This document shows positions 12,801 to 25,286 of a DNA stretch of 64,000 nucleotides, piece after piece (within the stretch, counting starts at the first letter, position 1; every line of letters begins with the position of its first letter). The stretch is from Hansfordia pulvinata. Taxonomy: Eukaryota > Ascomycota > Sordariomycetes > Xylariales. The notes under the pieces were generated by a model, which was not told the origin of the DNA, made no database searches, and saw only the letters and a list, made by a program, of their open reading frames with translations. The stretch covers positions 1 to 64,000 of the forward strand of contig BJKQ01000039.1 in the NCBI GenBank assembly GCA_006538405.1, in the 5' to 3' direction. The position numbers were made by a program, and so were the translations under genes.

Positions 12801-14787
12801 AGCCCGACCCTCTCTGCAAGAGGTGCGAGCACTACCACTACGAGTACTCGTACTGGTATTAGGTGCTGAGGGGCTCGGACGTCGTCGTCGACGTCCTCAT
12901 GGGACGAGGCTCGCGCGCCACCACGGCCTACGGCTTGGGTGAGGTACTCGTAGGTCCCAGAACGCGTACGAGTGCGGACTAGTAGGGTGAACTGACGGCA
13001 GCCCACGATGCAATGCGCTGCACACACGGCACTACGAGTACCTAAGACGAAGGGCGGGCGGCACAGGGGGGTGGCCAACTAGAGCGGGTGCGGTTACGGC
13101 AGCCACCGTGCATGACCTCGCTGCACGGCTGCCGATCTCTGCTGCTGGTGGCTTGCGACTGCTGGGTCCCCGGTGGGTTTCGTGGCGCTGGCTTGTGTTG
13201 CGTCGCTGCGAGATGGGTTTATCAGACGGTGGGCGGGCGGACGGACGACGTCGTTGCGGCTGCGCGGCTCCGAGATGTGGCCCGCGCGCACAGCCTTTCT
13301 CTCCCCCTCTCTCTCTGGTGCTGACCCACGGTGGCCATCGACCAAACAGAGGGCAGATGCTTCCCGACTTGCCACGCTCGCCGACAGACAGCAACCGCGG
13401 CGAAGACGCACTCGTCACTGGAGAGGCTATTCGGGTCGAAAAGGTCCCTATCCGAGACAGGGAGGGCTCGCGTATCCGTGGGGTCAGGTAAAGTACCCAC
13501 GAGTGCTACCCAAGGGAACCAGTCGTATGCAGCCAGAGGTGGGCTCGGCTGGGATTCCCGGGCTGGGTGGGATCGACTGTCGACTGGGGCCTGCGTGCCC
13601 GTCCTCACGGACTGATTGGACTGATCGCCTCTCCCGTACTCTCATGCTCGAACATCTGGTGATGGATATCTTTCGCAAAAGGCAGACAGGGCGCGTCGTG
13701 TGCATTTGAAGCTGTGTCTGGTGCCTGGACAAAGCTACAACATATTATGTACGCCGCACGATGTACTCGTATGCTGTTATATGGCAATATGATAGTCTTG
13801 AGACCACAGGCCTCCTTTCGTGCATACGGGCGTGTGCATTTGCACGTAAGCAACACCCGCGCGGGTATCGTAACCACCCGGCACGCAGGCGGGATTTGAA
13901 CGCCGTGCGCACATTATGTATCAACGCACAAGGTTGGCATCTGCGGCGCGTTCCATCTGGGTGACGAAACCTGCTCATCGCCACCTCTACCTCTCGTACG
14001 TAGATCAAGGTGACGGTGGAGATGAGCAGATGCAGGTATTCACTTGACGTGCCGTCTGTTTGCCGACACAACCCACCACACCACCACCGCCTCGTACCTC
14101 CCTTGACCTCAACCCCTGCAAACAAACGACTCCCACCTTTCCGTCCCCTGCCTGGCTTCCCTCTTTCAACGGCTTTGGGGGCGATATCACGGCTGCGACC
14201 ATGTCAACTTGGGCCGGCGACCACCCTGACCTCTCTCCCTCTCCTCCTTTCCCACACCCTCCTCTTACTGCATACCCACACACAAGCAAGCACTCTGCTG
14301 TCACGCGCTGCAAGACGGCTCCCAATCGGCCATCACGAGCATCAGCCTCTGTCTGTCTGTCACCACCACCAGCACCACCACCACTCGACACTGTCTCTCT
14401 TCCTTCCCCTGTCTGTGAACAGCCCATCGCCCACTCTCCGTGTTCCCCTTGGAGCCCCTCCCGCCTCCCAAAACCCCACTTGCGCGCACTCCATACCCGT
14501 CCACCACGCCACCCCGGCCCGCTTGTGAGCCCATCTCCGGACGAATGCCCGGTCCAGTACGGATAGGCAAGTCGACTGCACTCTCGCACATCCCAACTCC
14601 ACACGCGGCGGATAGGGGTGGCGAGCGAGCGGCCAACTGGGTGCTCACCGAGTAGGTGGTCACAGTAGCCAGCCGCCGTCTCCGGTCAGGCATAAGCTGA
14701 TCTACATTCATTCTCCATCCGTCCATCTGCTCGCGCTGCCTGTTGCCAGCTTCACTCTGCCCATTCCCTGGGTTCCTGTCGCCGCCC
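9841..14787. other. gene-free margin next to the RIPed block
   Basis: GC-rich unique-looking DNA without a gene that I can support. Open frames here are short, overlap each other on both strands and lack conserved motifs or credible splice signals. It contains several copies of the octamer TACTCGTA/TACGAGTA (11874, 12433, 12839, 12845, 12945, 13033, 13764) and pyrimidine-rich stretches. Confidence 0.6.
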
Positions 14788-17700
14788 ATGGCTGCGTCCT
14801 CGCCTTCGTCCCCGTCCCCGCCCTGCCCACCTGGGCCGTCGGCGGCCGGCTCGACCTCTGGCGACTACTTCAGCTTCACCGTCTCCGGCTCGCCCCCGTC
14901 ATCGACACGTCCCGGCCAGACGGCCATCTCCTCCGCAGCAGAGGCCGAGCCCGAATCCTACACGCGCCCAGAAAGGAGCACTGGCCGCGAGCACGACTGC
15001 GGCGCCGCCGGTAAGCAAACCGTTTCCTACTCGTTGCTTATATCACTGCCGCAATGAGCACTCGTGCGTGTCCCCGGGTCCAGTCCACGCACGGTGCCCT
15101 TTGCGATATCCCTCGACATGGCCGTGGACGCGCAGCTGGGCCAGCTGATGTCCATCGTGCATGCCGGTGCTGTATGGGGCCGGCCTCTTGTGCGTTTCGC
15201 GATCCACGTGGTCCTCCTCGCCAATGCCCGCCTCCCGGTCTGTCTGTCTGTCTGTCTATCTGCATTGTCATCATTCCTTCTTCACAACATGGCGAGCACG
15301 AGTATACTCCGTAATGGCGGTGGCCAGACATGCCAAGCGGCAACCCCGCGACAGTCCACTTTCTCGCCCTCTGCCTGTCTCCTGTCGTGCCTCTCACGCG
15401 CCTCTCCCTTTGGCACTACTGTACGGCCGACCCTCTGCCTGGTTGCATGTGAATCCCTCCACCGCAGGACACCCACCTGCCACCTGCTGCATACACGCGC
15501 ACTCCCACGGCCCATGCCGAGTAGTCTCGCCAGTGTCAGGCCAGCTCCAGCAGGTCGCCGCCGGCAGCAGTCTCCAGGCGAGCCAGGGTGCCAGGGTGAG
15601 CGAGGAGACGCTGCTCCCACTTGGCGCCGGCGGCGTCCGGGCCACCACCTTTGTCAAGATCGACGCCAGACCCTCCCTTGATACCCCACATCGCTTGCGC
15701 CCATGCTTGCTTCCTGCACCTGCTCGCTGGTCTCTCCTCTGCCTCGCGCGCCTCGACGGACAGGTGCCCCTCGCACATGTCGTCTCTCCCGTCCGCTCTG
15801 CTGAGGTCCTTGAGGCCTTGCCACCCGCCCCTCCTCCCCCTCACTCCATCTCCACACTGGTTAGTGCCCGGGCGTGAGAGAGCCCTGGATAGCGGCAGCG
15901 GAGCAGCAAGAGCAGCGAGAGGAACGGACACTGCCAAGCGCAAAGGTAATCAAGACAGGCCCCGGCCGTCCCACCACCATCTTAGGCCCGCCTGGGGTCG
16001 TCGATTGGTGTCCACCGCTAGGCCCGCGCTACACCCCCATCTCCGCCAGGCACACGCCCACACGCCCACAGCCCATTCCAGTGGGAATCGAGCCCATCAA
16101 CAGCCTCCAATGGGCGGGGTACATACGCGAAGGGCCCCCTGCTGCGTACTCGTGCGCAGGCACGCAGGGTCAAGGGCGCGAGGGTCCTCTGTGTGGTGTG
16201 GATTTCGGCTGTTGGGCGACAAGACAGCCAAACAGTGCCGGGCCAGCCTGCTTGCTTCCAGTTTGAATGCTTCGAGTGCAAATGTCGAGGGACTGTGGGC
16301 GGGCAGACGGACACACCAGGGTGACAAGTCTCGCCGAGGGCCCCTCCGTCCCTCCGTCATTCCCAATCCCCCCTCTGATGAATGTCCACACACACACAGG
16401 CGCACACAGCCAACGCTACTGGGTAGTTCCCAGAGCCGCCCCCCTTTTTCTCTTTCTTCTCTCTCTCCCTCTGCGGTCCTCACACATGCGTGCTCCATAA
16501 AGTACGCAGCGCTACTCACTGCACGGCACCTGTGGGCGGCTTGCACTACGATTGTCCGGCAACGCTACTGGCCTGCTAGATTACCAGCAGGTAGGCGCTT
16601 GTTCTTATTCACGGGGCGCGAGAGGCCGCGAGGACGGAAATACGGAGCCTCTCTGCGTTACCCACTCCGTATACGAGTAGCACTCACTTGCCGGACTAGG
16701 GTATCCATTCTCCGTAGTAGAGAATGAGAGTGAGCCTGAGAGACGACCCCGAGTGAGGCGGCGTGCCCGAGTCACATTAAAATGCCATCGAGTCCCCTAA
16801 TCGCCCCCTAGTTCATCGCTCCCAATTGCTCTCTTCCCGTCATGCTCCCGCCCGCCTTGCGTCATGCCCATCGTGAGACGCTGCTAACCCGCCCGTCGGA
16901 TCTCGCTAGCCGTCGCCGTCCCTGCTTCCCCTGGCCCTAATGACTCGCCGCTCCTCCTGACAGACTCGCCAACACCGGGTTCCCCGACAGCGACATCGAC
17001 TTTGACGTCGACGGCCAACGCAGCAGCCAGCCGGCCCATTGCCATCGAGCTGCCCGCAGCCGCTGCCCGAAACAGAACACGGCCTGGCGTCGATGGGCGA
17101 GGCCCAATTATTACACCGCCCGCGCCTCTGTCAGCCCGCGGTGATCTTCCTGGGTATGTCTGTCTCTGTCTCAATGGTGCTGCCGATCCTCTGGGCCATG
17201 GCTGCCCACAACTGCTACCTGTGACCTTCTCCGCCGCCTCCTCCAACACCTCCTCATCAGCCCGTCTCCTCCCTTCCCCACGGCGGCTGTCGGGCTCCTG
17301 ATGCGGATGGATATTACTACTCGCTCTGCATATTAGACCCTAGCTGACCGCGTTGAAATCCCCACCCACCACAACAGCGCCTACTTTCCTCTTCACGAAC
17401 AACAGCCCACCATCCGCCAGACGCACCCTTTCCAACTAGCAGCATCCCAGGCTCGCCAAAGATCCATAGAGCTTGCGTCGAGGGCCAGTTCCAACTCCCG
17501 GGACGGCGCGGTCGCTCACAACAAGGAACCCTACTTCTCTCACCGTCCCGGCCCCAGCATCAGCATCACCAACCGCACGGCCGCCCCAGCTTCGGGCCCC
17601 TCCGCCGCCACGATGCCCGACCACAACTCACCTCAGTTCCAGCTGTCCGACTCGGCGCCCCGGCGCTCCGACTCGGCGGCCAGCACGCCCGTCACCTCGT

Positions 17701-18229
17701 TCAACCCCAGCCCTTACCAGGAAAACACCCTGCCCATGGGCAAGTACTATCCCTCCAACTACGAGAGCCGCAAGGCCGAGAAGTACCGGTCCCGGACATT
17801 CGATTCCACCACCACCAGCAACCTCTCCCCGGACAACTCGGCCAGCTCCTCCCGCCAGTCGCCTCCATGCACGCCCGCAACGCCTCGGAGGCCAAGCGGA
17901 GGCTCCAGCAGTACCAGCGCGACATGATTGCCCAGGCCTCCATCGCCCTCGAGGGCAACAAGAGCGCCGCCGCCTTCCAGTCCCTGCGCTCCATCGGCTT
18001 CGCCAGCATGGGCAAGCCCAACAAGCCCCGGCTCGAGCCTCTGGGGAGCCCCGGCCCCGTCACCCCCATGGACCTGGGCGGCTCCGACGGCGGCTACCTG
18101 TCCGTTCACGGCCACGCCGACGACGTTCAGGCCGAGGAAATTGCCCGCGCCATCCGCGCCGACGAGGAGATGCGGCGGCGCGAAGGCGCCGGCTCCCCGG
18201 CGATCGAGCTGGGGGGCTTCTCTTACTGA
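14788..18229 (+). CDS. conserved disordered fungal protein, apparent frameshift
   Basis: Function unknown. Proposed exons are 14788-15010, 16910-17153 and 17378-18229. Splice evidence: donor GTAAGC at 15011; CTAAC branch site at 16884 before the AG at 16909; donor GTATGT at 17154; branch CTGAC at 17344 and AG at 17377. The phases fit. The product, about 439 residues once the break is allowed for, is rich in Ser and Pro. It has short ordered islands resembling a Sordariomycete family of unknown function: a GDYFSF stretch near the start, GDLPGAYFPLHEQQP across intron 2, LPMGKYYPSNYE, and a helical ASEAKRRLQQYQRDMIAQA followed by GSPGPVTPMDLGGSDGGYL. After SSSRQS (about 17861) the conserved sequence continues in the frame that one missing base would explain. 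The 1.9-kb first intron is long for a fungus, so exon 1 is the least certain part. Confidence 0.65.
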
Positions 18230-20571
18230 GTCGCTGGGGTGTTCGGACACGGCAAATTGTGTCATGGCATACGGCATCCTCCTCGCCTGGATTTGCGAGT
18301 CTGGCAATTCGCAATCCACGTCGACTCGTCTGCAACAGCAGTAACCACGGCCGACCGACTCATCTTCAACCCACAATCCCCAACCTGTCTCCATCGAGGC
18401 CTTCATTGCATATCCTCTTGAAACCCACCCCACGGTCACGTTCACGGCACGCAACTCGACTCTCCTGGGGCGAGGTTCAAGTGCGCGGCTCTGCGAGCCC
18501 CGGCCCAACAAAGTCGTCGCCTTGACGACTTTCTGCATTAGACATGACACATTACATCACATCGAGCATTTTCACGGCGTCAAACACAACCCTTCTGTCA
18601 TCCATCCTCGGGGAAGATACACGGAACCCATCGATGCCAACGCACCAGGTCCCCTGTATTATCAACCCGGCCACCTCAACCTTCGATTCTATGATACCCA
18701 CCTTTCCAACCACACTCCGCGGCCGTTCTTGTGTCGACAAGAAAGTCGTCTTTCAACCCTCTTGACCCAGCACGACCTCATCTCGACTCGACTCCTCTCT
18801 CGCACTTTCTTTTTTTCCCTCTCTTCCTTTCTTATCTTGGCATCATAGACCGAAACCCACTTCCATTTGCACACGTCTGGTTTCCTCCCTCATTGGCGAG
18901 TTCGATACGATGGTTACGATACCTTTTTTTTTCATGTCTTTCCAAGACTGGCACAGTTCAGAAGTGGAAGAAGCATGCTGCGTCGAGCGTTTGTTAGCCC
19001 AGCCCCCGAGGGCCCGAGGGAGTGGATAAGCAATGGGGGCTCATGTTATATACCCCCTACCCTGAGCACCCGCGGAATCTTGAACTCGATGGTTCGTTCG
19101 CATGGTATGACCCCGGGCCTAGATATTGAAATCGGAAGCAAACTTGCAGATGCATATCAAACCTCTCAAGAGTAAACGAACCAAGTGATCCTTGCAGTAT
19201 AACTCACGCGCCGTCGTCGGAGGCATGAAGATAGGGCATGTGGGCGACTTCAGGTCTTCTGGACCCCTGCCGTCCACGTGGTTTTATTCGCATGCTTGCA
19301 GAACGCTTGCCTTGTGTACTCCGGCACATCTACGGCTCGCTCTACCTGCGCAGCGTCAACCCATGTCTTTCTGGTGGTTCCCGATTGCGCCTGGCGCGAG
19401 ACTGGCTCGTTCTCTCTCGCGGCGCAACGTAGACATGCCGACGGCACAACAGCATGGTTGTCATTTAGCAGGCCGTCTGAGGGGGGGGGGAAGGTGGCTG
19501 TCTCCTGGTATTCGTCTTTGGTTTTAATTTTCCGTTCTCCAGGGCAGCCGTCTAGATGGTGGGAGGTATGTCTACTCTGGAAGTCGAGACTGAAGGTTAG
19601 AGTAAGGAGACTTGATTCTTCGTGTGAGTCAGTTTGTGAGTCACCTATTGATTTTTTTTTTTAACTCCCGACAGAATTCCTAGGTGTATTGAGAGCGTGA
19701 GCAATGACGAGAATGGTGCGCAGCTGATGATAGCCTCCTGAACTGTGCCTGCCGAGTGCCTCGTCTCTTCCATGTGCTCTCTTCCCTCTGATATGTGTCC
19801 CTCGGCGTTGTTGACTGGGCGCCCATGCGCACGCCAGCCCCGCGCGCGGGTGTGACCCGCACGCGCTATTGAAGTCAGACATGATTGAACGGTGCAGCAA
19901 GTGAGTGAGGTCGAAGCCCAACACCTCCTGCCTCGTTCATATTTAGAATCTGCTGCCCCCGTTTGCCCGCGGCTGCTGCTCGTCTTGCGGCGCAAGTAGG
20001 TCTCTACACTCTCTGTGAGCGGTGGAGAGAAGGCGAGAGCGGCCCCTTCTGAAGAATTTGACCACTGAGTGCACTGCTTGGGTCGAATTCGGGATGCGGC
20101 CCCTCGCGAGACAGGCCCGCAGGCCTGTCTCTGAACCCGCAGCTTGGTCGACCAGCCTCGCGGGGTTGTGCTAGACGCCCGTGCATCCCGACACGCGTGG
20201 CTGCATCCCCGAGCCTTACGATCTACAGGGCGGGACAATCAGGGAGGCGGAGATGATTGGTCTCCAAGGCTCAGGTTCGGGCTACGATCTTCGTCGCGAC
20301 CGGCCCAGTAGCGCCACATGCCCAAGCAAAGCGGCACGCATCCGCAACCTGGGCAGAGGCTGTGATGAACAAAGCACAGCTCTCTCACGTCAAGAAATAG
20401 CATGCACTCCGCTTCTTGAAAAGTCCGCAGCTCCCCGTGTTCTTCTCCCTCCACTCCACAAGCATCGCGTCCCGTGGCGTGTTGCCGCATCTCGCAGTCC
20501 CATCAACCTTCCTCCCTGCTCCGTGCACTCCTTCGCTCATACATCGCCAGGGCGTCGTAGAGTCTGGTACA
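18230..20571. other. intergenic, no gene seen
   Basis: The first part is probably the 3' untranslated region of the upstream gene. Nothing else is convincing: open frames are short and overlap. There is a poly-G run near 19,482 and a poly-T run near 19,653. Confidence 0.5.
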
Positions 20572-22883
20572 ATGCGCACCTGGGACACTTTCGATTATGA
20601 CAAACTTTGCACCTACGAAAGCTTTCGACACCCAGATGAGTCTCTTTATACCGAGCCCGACCCCGACATATCGGGTCCCGGGGTTGGTCGTACCCCTTTG
20701 ACAGCCGGACTTGAAGGTTAACTTGGGACAGGTCATGATCGGGTTCATGGTCCCGGCCTACATCACCTTTGTCATTCTGTTGCTAAACTATCTCTGCGCT
20801 CATGATCCCAGGGAGAACCCTTTCACTGGGGAACACTCCGAACAGCCCCGGTCCCTTCCGATGGCGGCGCGCAACGCAATACGCTCGAAAGATTCGACAC
20901 AATGGCAACCCAACCCTATCGACACGCATGTTCTAGACTTCACCCGAAAGTGGGCAAGAAAAATACGTGTTACCAATGTCCATGCCATATGGCCCGATCT
21001 GAGCCAAATATTCGACGAGGTCAGTTGTCTGGTGGACCATGCGTGGCATGCCTGCTCTCGCGCGCTGCTAAAGGTCTCTCAAAGTGCATCCTGAGCTTGT
21101 GCGACAGCCAAGTCCTGACTGGTCTCGGTATTCTGGCTAGCGGCTTCATTTCTCTGCCGCGTTTGACTGCACTTGACTGGCAGATGATGACGAACTTGGC
21201 CTGGTTCTGCACCGTCACGCACATGTCAGGCTTGACGGTCCTCCGTTCCTATCTCCACAGGCATTCGCGTGTACGCATAGTACGTGGCACGCTGATGCTT
21301 CTCCTCTTGGGGGCCCTGACCATAGCAACTTACCCAACCTTGTATTTTGATTGGCGCCCGGGCGTGAGGGTCTTGAAGTTTACCACGCGCCCTCGCTCGC
21401 CGGCCTTGTGCTTTTTCAGTTCGACAACCGTCCAAAACCTCTACGAGAACATTCCCCATTGCCGCGCTCCTAATGAGACTACCGTCTACGTCGGGGGGGA
21501 CTACTGATACTCACGGTGTCAACTGGAAGGGCTTCTCCCATCGGATCGTCCGGTATACCAGAATACCATCTTGAATGTGGTCTTCCTCTACATCGGATTC
21601 ATCATGCGGTGTGTGAAAGTGTTTCGTCCGCTTTCAGTCGTCGCCAACGGTATCTGCCGCCTGCTTCAAGACTGGTCGGCCACACATCTTATCGAGGCCA
21701 TCGCCAAGTTACCCCTCCCCATACCTTGTTTTGGGTACCGGAAGAGACCAAGCACTGCGAAGCCTCGCGTTGCCTTACCCTATAGACTATGGGTCGACTT
21801 CGTTGTCCTCCCTCTGCTCGCCGCTCATCTCGCGATGCGCATCTTCTTCAGCTTCATCTTTTCAACGTTTTTCGAGGTGAGTGTGCCGATACTTTTCTTG
21901 CTCTCTGTCTATTAACAATGTGTAGATCGTGTGGGTTCTTTTCCTTCTTTTATGGGAAACACTCAGGACCGTGACAAGCCGTGGGGCCATCATCGACTTT
22001 CCCAGCAACGATAGAGCCGCAGGAAGCCAAGACTCATGGACGTTCGGTCAGGTCCTGGCTAGTTTGCTCCTTCTGCCACCCTTGACGTCTATGTTCTGGA
22101 GATTTGCGTCAGGTAGGTAACTATCCGTCCACCAATGCAACCTGGCTATGGCATCGCGCTTACGGATATGCGTTGCCAGGTTGTTCCAGAGAAGCGGCGG
22201 CGAGAGCGACCTGTCTGGACTCTACTCCCACAGATCCCGGCGCGACACAGCACTCGGTCACAACGCCTAATAATCAAATGAACGATCATGACCCGGGAGC
22301 CACACTGTCTGATCTGGCCTCCCGCCTCACCCACCGGGATTATATTTCTACGGCATCGTGGGTGTGGGTATGCATTGCTTCTGGCGGTGTGTTTCTCTAC
22401 TACGGCTTCGAGCTGTTCTATGATATGAACTGTGGTGGCCTCGTCTCAGATGTGTCGGCGCCGTTTGCAGCGAGGTTCTTTTTGCTGGACTTGGGAAATT
22501 TGGAAGTGGCCTTTTTCCAGGTTCCCCTTGCCTTCACCCAAAGTCTTTGGATCGGTCTGCAACTGGATGGCTGGCTCGCGCGTCATGGACTGTGGGCTTA
22601 TGCGTCGTTTTGCCTTGTCGTTGTATGTTGCAACTTATGTTACCTTTTCTTCGCGCCGATTGCGGAGTATGCCATAAGACGTGGCGGCGTTCTGGGTGTA
22701 CTTGATGGATCTGCATGGGCCGCGATTCCAGCCATGCTCTCCACGCCCAACGATATAAGCAAGCATTTCATTCGCGACTTGGTGGTTTTCGCGGGGATTC
22801 TTGCGCTGCATGTTCTCATCTACACCATGTGCAGTCTGAGGAGTTGGCTCAAAAGCCGTAATACGTTGAACTCGCTGCAATAG
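20572..22883 (+). CDS. multi-pass membrane protein, six exons
   Basis: Function unknown; probably a plasma- or endo-membrane protein. Proposed exons are 20572-20682, 20732-21019, 21085-21489, 21562-21876, 21926-22112 and 22180-22883, giving about 669 residues with consistent phases. The introns are 49-72 bp; the best is 21877-21925 (GTGAGT, ATTAAC branch, TAG). It resembles a large Pezizomycotina family with an N-terminal acidic DPDISGPGV segment before the first helix, a CDSQVLTGLGIL segment, an SPALCFF segment and a YNTIL motif opening a helix. At least eight hydrophobic helices are visible, including IGFMVPAYITFVILLLNYL, LGALTIATYPTLYF and ILALHVLIYTMCSL. The third intron uses a weak donor (GTCGGG at 21490); it is placed there because it removes the stop at 21505 and restores YNTIL. 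Confidence 0.78.
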
Positions 22884-23110
22884 ATAGGTACCTAGGTAGG
22901 TACGGAGCCGGCACTGGATCATTCTTGCCCTTGAGAATAACATGATGAACGTCGACTTGGCTTCGATCCCTTCAACTTGCGGCGCTCTATTGTGTATCGG
23001 TCTGTCGCCTCTGATCTATCCAGAGCCCCTGCACCATTCGTCGTGCTCGCATCTTCCCAATCCCCAGAGGCCGCTGGTGTCGTAGGTCGCTATGCGAGCA
23101 AGTTAGTCAG
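22884..23110. other. convergent 3' intergenic spacer
   Basis: About 230 bp lies between the stop codons of the membrane protein gene (+) and the next gene (-). It starts with GGTACCTAGGTAGGTAC, one of the dispersed TACCTACC-type simple motifs of this window. No gene is seen. Confidence 0.5.
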
Positions 23111-23776
23111 CTAAGAAAGACCTGACCAGAAATCCTCCCCCGCCTTTTTGAAGAGCGGTGCCTGTTTGGCTTTGGCCTTTTCCCAGAAGAAGGCCGCCTT
23201 CTCTTCATCTTCAATGATGGCCCTGGCCACCTTCTGCGTTATGAGCCAGTCAGGGTCCAGGTGGGGGCTGATCTTGAGCTCGTGGACGGGCACCACGAGC
23301 GTCCCCTCCTCCAACCCCTCCTCCCGCTCCCTCTCCCTCTGCTCCTGCGCGTTGTACTCATTGGTGCCTTTCACGAAATCGCCGAGCGCCGCGGCGGCGG
23401 CGCGCTGCCAGGCATTCCAGATCTGCACGAACGTGAGCGTTGACTGCTGCTCGAGAATGGCGGGGGTCCATCCGTCGTCGACCTGGCGGGGGTACAGCTT
23501 CTGCATCACGAGCGGCGTGAGCTTCTCCGACGCGTAATTGCCATCGATGGCCCAGGCGAGGCGCTCCTCGAGGACGCTGTACTTGCGGAGCTGGACCGCG
23601 GTCGTCCTCCAGTTGAACTTGTCGCCAAGGGCGGTCCAGACGAGGGCGCAGTGGCCGAGGGCGGAGAGGACGGTGGCGCAGCGCATGGTGGGTTGGGCGG
23701 CGGTGGTGGGGGGGGTCTTCCTTGCGTGCGAAGCGGCTTTTCTCTTTTCTACTGGGGTTCGTGTGGGATTACACAC
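23111..23776 (-). CDS. uncharacterised conserved-looking protein
   Basis: Single open frame of 221 codons; I do not recognise a named family. The Arg/Pro-rich first 30 residues may be non-coding: an alternative start at 23686 gives a 191-residue protein beginning MRCATVLSALGHCALVWTAL. The sequence is mostly helical and mixed in charge, with several Trp (WTAL, NWRTT, LAWAI, WTPAI, WNAWQ, DFWSG at the end). Its codon use is like that of the neighbouring genes. No signal peptide or strong membrane segment is evident beyond a weak hydrophobic stretch at the second start. It lies tail to tail with the membrane protein gene. A real gene is likely from length and composition; its role is unknown. 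Confidence 0.6.
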   Translation of the reverse strand: MCNPTRTPVEKRKAASHARKTPPTTAAQPTMRCATVLSALGHCALVWTALGDKFNWRTTAVQLRKYSVLEERLAWAIDGNYASEKLTPLVMQKLYPRQVDDGWTPAILEQQSTLTFVQIWNAWQRAAAAALGDFVKGTNEYNAQEQREREREEGLEEGTLVVPVHELKISPHLDPDWLITQKVARAIIEDEEKAAFFWEKAKAKQAPLFKKAGEDFWSGLS

Positions 23777-25286
23777 CGTGTGTAGACACAGCCAGCCAGG
23801 TCTCCAGCCAAAGGGTGATGAAAGGGGCAGGCGGCCGATTGATGGGTGATGGCGATGGTGGTGAGTCGTGACAGCTGGGCGCCCGCCTCGTGTTTATATG
23901 TGTGCCAGGCGATGTCGCTGAAGACGCAGCCTGACAGCCCGCAGACGCGGCAGGCAGGACGAGGAGGAGGCAAGGCCCACGGATTGCTGCGCAGGTTTCC
24001 AGAAAGCCCATGGCCGGGACCAGAGCAAGACATGAGATCTTTTCTGCTTGTCTTATCCTTGTTCTTCTTCGCTTCCCGTCTCCTCGCCACGAAAACGACG
24101 CCGTCTCTTTCGCCACGCTGCTGCTGCTGCTGCTGCTCACTACGAGTAATCGCGCCTCGCCCCCCTCCCGGCGGCAAGACTGCCGCAAGGGGGATGGCTG
24201 GTGGCGATTGGCCGAGCGCCCACGAGCAGCAGGGCTAGCTAGCCCAGCCATATTGGGCGTTATATCCTTTGTCAGCGAGAGGTTCGCCTTCGCTCGAGGC
24301 AGACGTGCGGGAAACGAAGAGAGCAGGGCCCAGGCCGTCGTCCAAGGTGAAGGGTCGAGGGTGTGCTGGATCCGTGACGGCGCCTTTATACCTACCTACC
24401 CAACAACTTACCTCGAGTACCTGCTTACACGAGGTGATGTCGAGTATAGGCGGTGTTGCTGCGGCGCAAGGCCAACGCCCCGACGGGGGAGCGCAACCCC
24501 ACACGGACAAAGTTTTCCTTCCCTGATTCCATCACCGCGGGGTCGAGCCACGTCCCCGGAGATTTGCCTCTTCTCGACGGTTCGACTCTGGAGATATATT
24601 TGGCAGCCATTCTAACTGAGACCTGCCTGAGATTGCCCAGGGGAGCTTCATGTTCAGTCTCTTTTCCCTTCTTTAGGAGGGCCCCCGGACGAAAGCATCA
24701 GCGCGCTCGCCTCCCCCGACGAATACGTGCCCAGCCCGGCCACCAATCCTCCACGAGGCCACCGTTCGATTTTGGAGTTGCGACAGGCTCGCACATGAAA
24801 GAGGACTAGCAAGCGATGCCATCTTGGAAATAGAGGCACTGAAAGCCTGAAGGCAGATGACCCCCCCGAGTCTTCCGTTCTGCTGCCCAACAAGGCCAGG
24901 TGGATTCTGACCTCTCGTGATAGAGGAAACAAGATATAAGATGCTGCCCGGCACCCACCGAATGAGCCTACGTCTGCTTGCCGCCAGCCACCTTTGTCAC
25001 TACTGTACACTCAGCGACGAGTCGCGCGAGATCCATCTCCTCGGGACAAGCGGTGGCGACGTGCTTGTCGCGCGTCCGCGGCCTCGCCCGACTCGGTGAG
25101 ACGAGCGGCACTCTTGCCAGCGCCGACTCGTGGGTATCCTAGATTTTGAGAAGCGGCCGCAATGGTGAGCCACACTTATTCGTCTTTGTTTCGTTGGACA
25201 GTTTCGTCCTCATTTCCGTTCCGGGTCCGGCTCGGGCAGTTGGCAAATCCACATGGACCCCAGATCTGGGCTTCCCCTTTTTTCCC
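23777..25286. other. intergenic, no gene seen
   Basis: About 1.5 kb lies between the start of the uncharacterised gene and the stop of the polyamine oxidase gene, both on the minus strand. It contains a CTG-type run at 24,119-24,136, one copy of TACGAGTA at 24141 and a TACCTACC motif near 24,391. Promoter elements of the upstream gene probably lie here but none can be assigned. Confidence 0.5.

Noticed and set aside
13840..13920. possible minus-strand tRNA (a GTTCAAATCC-like T loop at about 13,890)
   Set aside because: The stem beside the loop does not pair in the standard 5+7 form and no matching acceptor or anticodon arm could be found.
15621..16727. 368-codon open frame on the plus strand
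   Set aside because: Ser/Pro/Arg/His-rich without motifs, inside the proposed long intron and with competing frames on both strands; probably chance in GC-rich DNA, though it is worth checking against RNA data.
16964..17153. acceptor at 16963 for exon 2 of the disordered protein gene
   Set aside because: It keeps the same frame, but no branch site lies at a proper distance; the AG at 16909 has a perfect CTAAC 20 bases upstream.
21364..21419. GTGAGG ... TTTTTCAG intron in the membrane protein gene
   Set aside because: Its signals are good, but splicing it leads to a stop soon after, and it would remove the SPALCFF segment expected in this family.
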